DNA of 5,827 nucleotides. Source: Actinomycetota bacterium. Its GTDB lineage: Bacteria > Actinomycetota > Acidimicrobiia > Acidimicrobiales > Ilumatobacteraceae. The DNA lies in NCBI GenBank assembly GCA_009705865.1, contig WLSJ01000100.1, positions 1 through 5,827 of the forward strand. Direction: 5' to 3'. A program made the translations under genes and the position numbers. A model generated the notes under the pieces. The model was not told the DNA's origin. It saw nothing but the letters and a program-made list of their open reading frames with translations, and did no database searches. Positions 3,937-5,827 of the stretch are shown one piece after another (the stretch's first letter is position 1; each line of letters opens with the position of its first letter).

Positions 3937-5827
3937 TGCGTCGCATTGCAATCCTGCTTGCACTGATGTGCTCAGGCACTGCGGTGTGTGCTGCACCTGT
4001 GGTTGTACATGCAGATGCGCCACATGTTGTTATTGAAAACATTGCGCACACACAAGTGATTCAGACAACAGGGCCAGCAAGCAGTGCTCTGTCATGGGGG
4101 CTAGACCGCATCGATCAGAGAGACTTGCCACTGTCAGGTTCGTATACCTACACAGCAACGGGTGCCGGAGTAAAGGCGTACATCGTTGACTCGGGCATTA
4201 AGGCAGATCATGTTGAATTTGCGGGCCGCGTTGCAAGCGGGTGGTCATATCGCTCTGTGTCTCAATCAACGTTAGATACCTGGCGTGGTTCGTTGGGTTC
4301 ATGTAAAACTTCAACTAATGACTATACGTATGTTGCGTCAGATCATCCGTTCGATGTTGACGTGTTTGATTACACCAGCACTCCAACTGATGTGGGAAGC
4401 CCAGACAATGAGGGCCACGGCACACATGTTGCGGGAATCATCGGGGGCACTACTACTGGTGTTGCAAAAGGTGTCACTTTGGTCCCAGTGCGAGTGTTGA
4501 ACTCCTGTGGTTCCGGTATTTCTTCAATGGTTCTTGCAGGGCTCGACTGGATTTTGACAGACCACAAACTTGGTGAACCTGCAGTAGTCAACATGAGCAT
4601 TGGTTTCAACACTCGAGATGCAGAAATTGACGCAAAGATTACTGCGTTGATGGCAGAAGGAATTGTTGTAGTTGCAGCCGCCGGAAACTCGGGCACTAGT
4701 GCATGTAACACCACTCCGGCTGCTACTCCTGGCACAATCTCTGTTGGGGCCTCTACAAGTACTGATACGGAACCGTCATGGAGCAACTACGGACGATGTG
4801 TTGACATGTTTGCGCCTGGACTGAGCATTACGTCTGCTTGGCATTACCAAGGGTCTACTGAAAATCCGTATTCAACAATTTCTGGAACATCAATGGCTGC
4901 TCCTCATGTCACTGGTGCTGTAGCCCGATATTTGCAAGGGGTGGTGACTACCGCAACTACAGAAACAGAAACGTGGTCGTGGCTCGATACAAATATGACA
5001 ACGGGAAAGATCACTCGCTCACATGTTTCTCCTCCGGCACGGGAGGATTTCACGCCGAACAAGCTTTTGGCGATGACATCTGCAGATGATTTAGGAGCTG
5101 TAACAATTGCCGCAGATAGCCGGCAATTATCTGCAACGTGGACAAGTGAAGCAGGGTTGCCATATGTCATGACTACGTCTCCCGGTGGAGCAACGTGTAC
5201 TTCTACAACTTCTACGTGCTCTATTAGTGGTCTCACTAATGGGCAGGTATACGCGGTCTCTATTAGTGGCACTAATTCATTTAGTACGCGGCGAGTATTT
5301 ACTACGAATGCAACGCCGGTGGGCCCACCCGTACCCGTGACAGGGCTAACTGCAACGACCCAAGCACAATCATTAGCTATTGCCTGGACACAAGGCGAAG
5401 GTGATGGCACAGGTATTACGTATACGGCTACTGCCACACCAGGTGATCGCACATGCACATCGTCAACCACGTCGTGCACCATCAGCGGGCTTACTAACGG
5501 AACTGAATATTCAATCTCAGTTGTCGGTGTCAATACGTTGGGGACTGCTCAAGCAGTAACAGCAAAGGGGACTCCAGATGGAAAACCTGAGGTTCCTGTA
5601 CTTGCTGCAAGCCTTTCGCGCAGTAAATCAATTTCTTTATCGTGGAGCGCAGTAACCACATCTACAAACATCACGTATGTCGTGACATCGAATACCGGAG
5701 ATGTTGTGTGTCGGACTATTGAAACATCATGCACCATCGACGGGTTAACGAATGGTGTGAAGTACAACTTCACCATCACGACAAGTACTGCGAACGGTCT
5801 AGTGGCAGCGACATCGTTGGCATTGTC
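3936..5827 (+). CDS. Secreted subtilisin-like serine peptidase (S8, proteinase K/aqualysin type) with Fn3-like repeats, 3' end outside window
   Basis: The frame runs 630 codons to the window edge with no stop. A signal peptide (MRR, hydrophobic 4-18) fits cleavage after A19 or A26; no lipobox is seen. The mature start resembles family members (SWGLDRIDQRDLPL at 53-66). The triad is complete: D85 (YIVDSGI), H161 (EGHGTHVAG), S319 (SGTSMAAPH), with oxyanion N251 (AAAGNSG). The domain ends near 335-380. C257 and C288 are 31 residues apart, as in an aqualysin disulfide; C191 matches another aqualysin Cys, whose partner just before the catalytic His is absent, so C123 may replace it. The Asp-His distance (76 residues) is roughly double that of proteinase K, meaning an insertion. 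Only about 25-35 residues lie between signal peptide and catalytic domain, too few for an I9 propeptide. From about 386, Fn3-like repeats follow. It likely digests extracellular protein or acts at the cell surface. A sorting or anchor sequence, if any, is beyond the window. Confidence 0.93.
   Translation, partial: MRRIAILLALMCSGTAVCAAPVVVHADAPHVVIENIAHTQVIQTTGPASSALSWGLDRIDQRDLPLSGSYTYTATGAGVKAYIVDSGIKADHVEFAGRVASGWSYRSVSQSTLDTWRGSLGSCKTSTNDYTYVASDHPFDVDVFDYTSTPTDVGSPDNEGHGTHVAGIIGGTTTGVAKGVTLVPVRVLNSCGSGISSMVLAGLDWILTDHKLGEPAVVNMSIGFNTRDAEIDAKITALMAEGIVVVAAAGNSGTSACNTTPAATPGTISVGASTSTDTEPSWSNYGRCVDMFAPGLSITSAWHYQGSTENPYSTISGTSMAAPHVTGAVARYLQGVVTTATTETETWSWLDTNMTTGKITRSHVSPPAREDFTPNKLLAMTSADDLGAVTIAADSRQLSATWTSEAGLPYVMTTSPGGATCTSTTSTCSISGLTNGQVYAVSISGTNSFSTRRVFTTNATPVGPPVPVTGLTATTQAQSLAIAWTQGEGDGTGITYTATATPGDRTCTSSTTSCTISGLTNGTEYSISVVGVNTLGTAQAVTAKGTPDGKPEVPVLAASLSRSKSISLSWSAVTTSTNITYVVTSNTGDVVCRTIETSCTIDGLTNGVKYNFTITTSTANGLVAATSLAL
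5091..5827 (+). repeat. Tandem Fn3-like domains in the peptidase, at least two full and one partial
   Basis: Units run at about residues 386-463, 467-549 and 553 to the edge. Each has a W in an early strand (W402, W484, W570), a C-x6-C pair (C421/C428, C507/C514, C592/C599), and directly after it the motif [ST]I[SD]GLTNG followed by a Tyr (Y439, Y525, Y610). The period is 85-86 residues. The Trp, GL.NG and Tyr positions fit the fibronectin type III fold; the Cys pair is an addition probably forming a short disulfide loop outside the cell. Such repeats usually serve as spacers or bind carbohydrate or protein. The third unit is cut by the window edge and more may follow. Confidence 0.8.
5223..5276 (+). 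repeat. Two palindromes sharing the same arms, within the first Fn3-like repeat
   Basis: ATTAGTG-GTCT-CACTAAT (5223-5240) and ATTAGTG-G-CACTAAT (5262-5276) use identical 7-base arms, and the 11-base string TCTATTAGTGG begins both, 39 bases apart and in frame. The encoded peptides are SISGLTN and SISGTN. This may be a small in-frame duplication, or chance in a Ser/Thr-rich, beta-strand-coding region. Confidence 0.5.

Noticed and set aside
3969..3992. Lipoprotein signal in the peptidase (Cys at residues 12 and 18)
   Set aside because: The residues before each Cys (M11 and V17) do not fit a lipobox, which needs Gly, Ala or Ser at -1; a standard signal peptidase site fits better.
4370..4786. 138-codon minus-strand open frame
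   Set aside because: It is antisense to the catalytic domain of the peptidase, whose motifs are unmistakable; its translation is low-complexity and has no recognisable motif.
4904..5533. 209-codon minus-strand open frame with a Val-rich translation
   Set aside because: It mirrors the Thr-rich Fn3 coding (ACN codons read backwards give NGT), so repeat codon bias keeps it open. The periodic look of its protein comes from the sense-strand repeats.
5549..5779. 76-codon minus-strand open frame
   Set aside because: It is a shadow of the third Fn3-like unit for the same reason.
1..5827. CRISPR array, insertion sequence, tRNA or rRNA
   Set aside because: I saw no regularly spaced direct repeats outside coding repeats, no transposase frame and no cloverleaf or rRNA-like segment.

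Overview
The window looks like ordinary bacterial chromosome, most likely from an actinomycete (Actinomycetota) of moderate G+C content. This rests on several signs: start sites with a TANNNT -10 box 6-7 bases upstream and no Shine-Dalgarno (leaderless mRNAs), GTG start use, a TetR regulator of the WHG type, and a secreted S8 peptidase with Fn3-like repeats. No marker gene is present, so the lineage is an inference; I cannot name a genus.

Layout, left to right. Bases 1-48 hold the first 16 codons of a possible minus-strand gene cut by the window edge. A 1-Cys peroxiredoxin (72-704, minus) follows. Upstream of it, on the same strand, is a TetR-family repressor (780-1412, minus), separated from it by a probable intrinsic terminator. 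The tetR gene is divergent from a 14-TM DHA2-type MFS exporter (1465-3009, plus). The 52-base gap between them contains two near-identical 17-bp palindromes that overlap candidate promoters for both genes. After a 57-base gap with a perfect 8+8 palindrome comes folD (3067-3936, plus). Its stop overlaps by one base the start of a secreted subtilisin-like peptidase (3936 to the window end, plus). That gene is open at the right edge and has no stop in the window; it carries a signal peptide, a complete Asp-His-Ser catalytic domain and at least two and a half Fn3-like repeats, each with a Cys-x6-Cys pair.

How the parts work together. The tetR/MFS pair is a classic local efflux switch: the repressor probably binds the two palindromes, shuts off both promoters, and is released by the exporter's substrate. 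The peroxiredoxin removes peroxides and seems to have its own leader and ribosome site. folD supplies one-carbon folates. Its overlap with a secreted protease is a positional link without an obvious functional one.

I found no clearly new multi-gene system. The points most worth a second look are the compact dual-operator divergent promoter with two apparently leaderless transcripts, the folD/peptidase translational overlap, and the architecture of the peptidase (almost no propeptide, a long insertion between catalytic Asp and His, and Cys-paired Fn3-like repeats).
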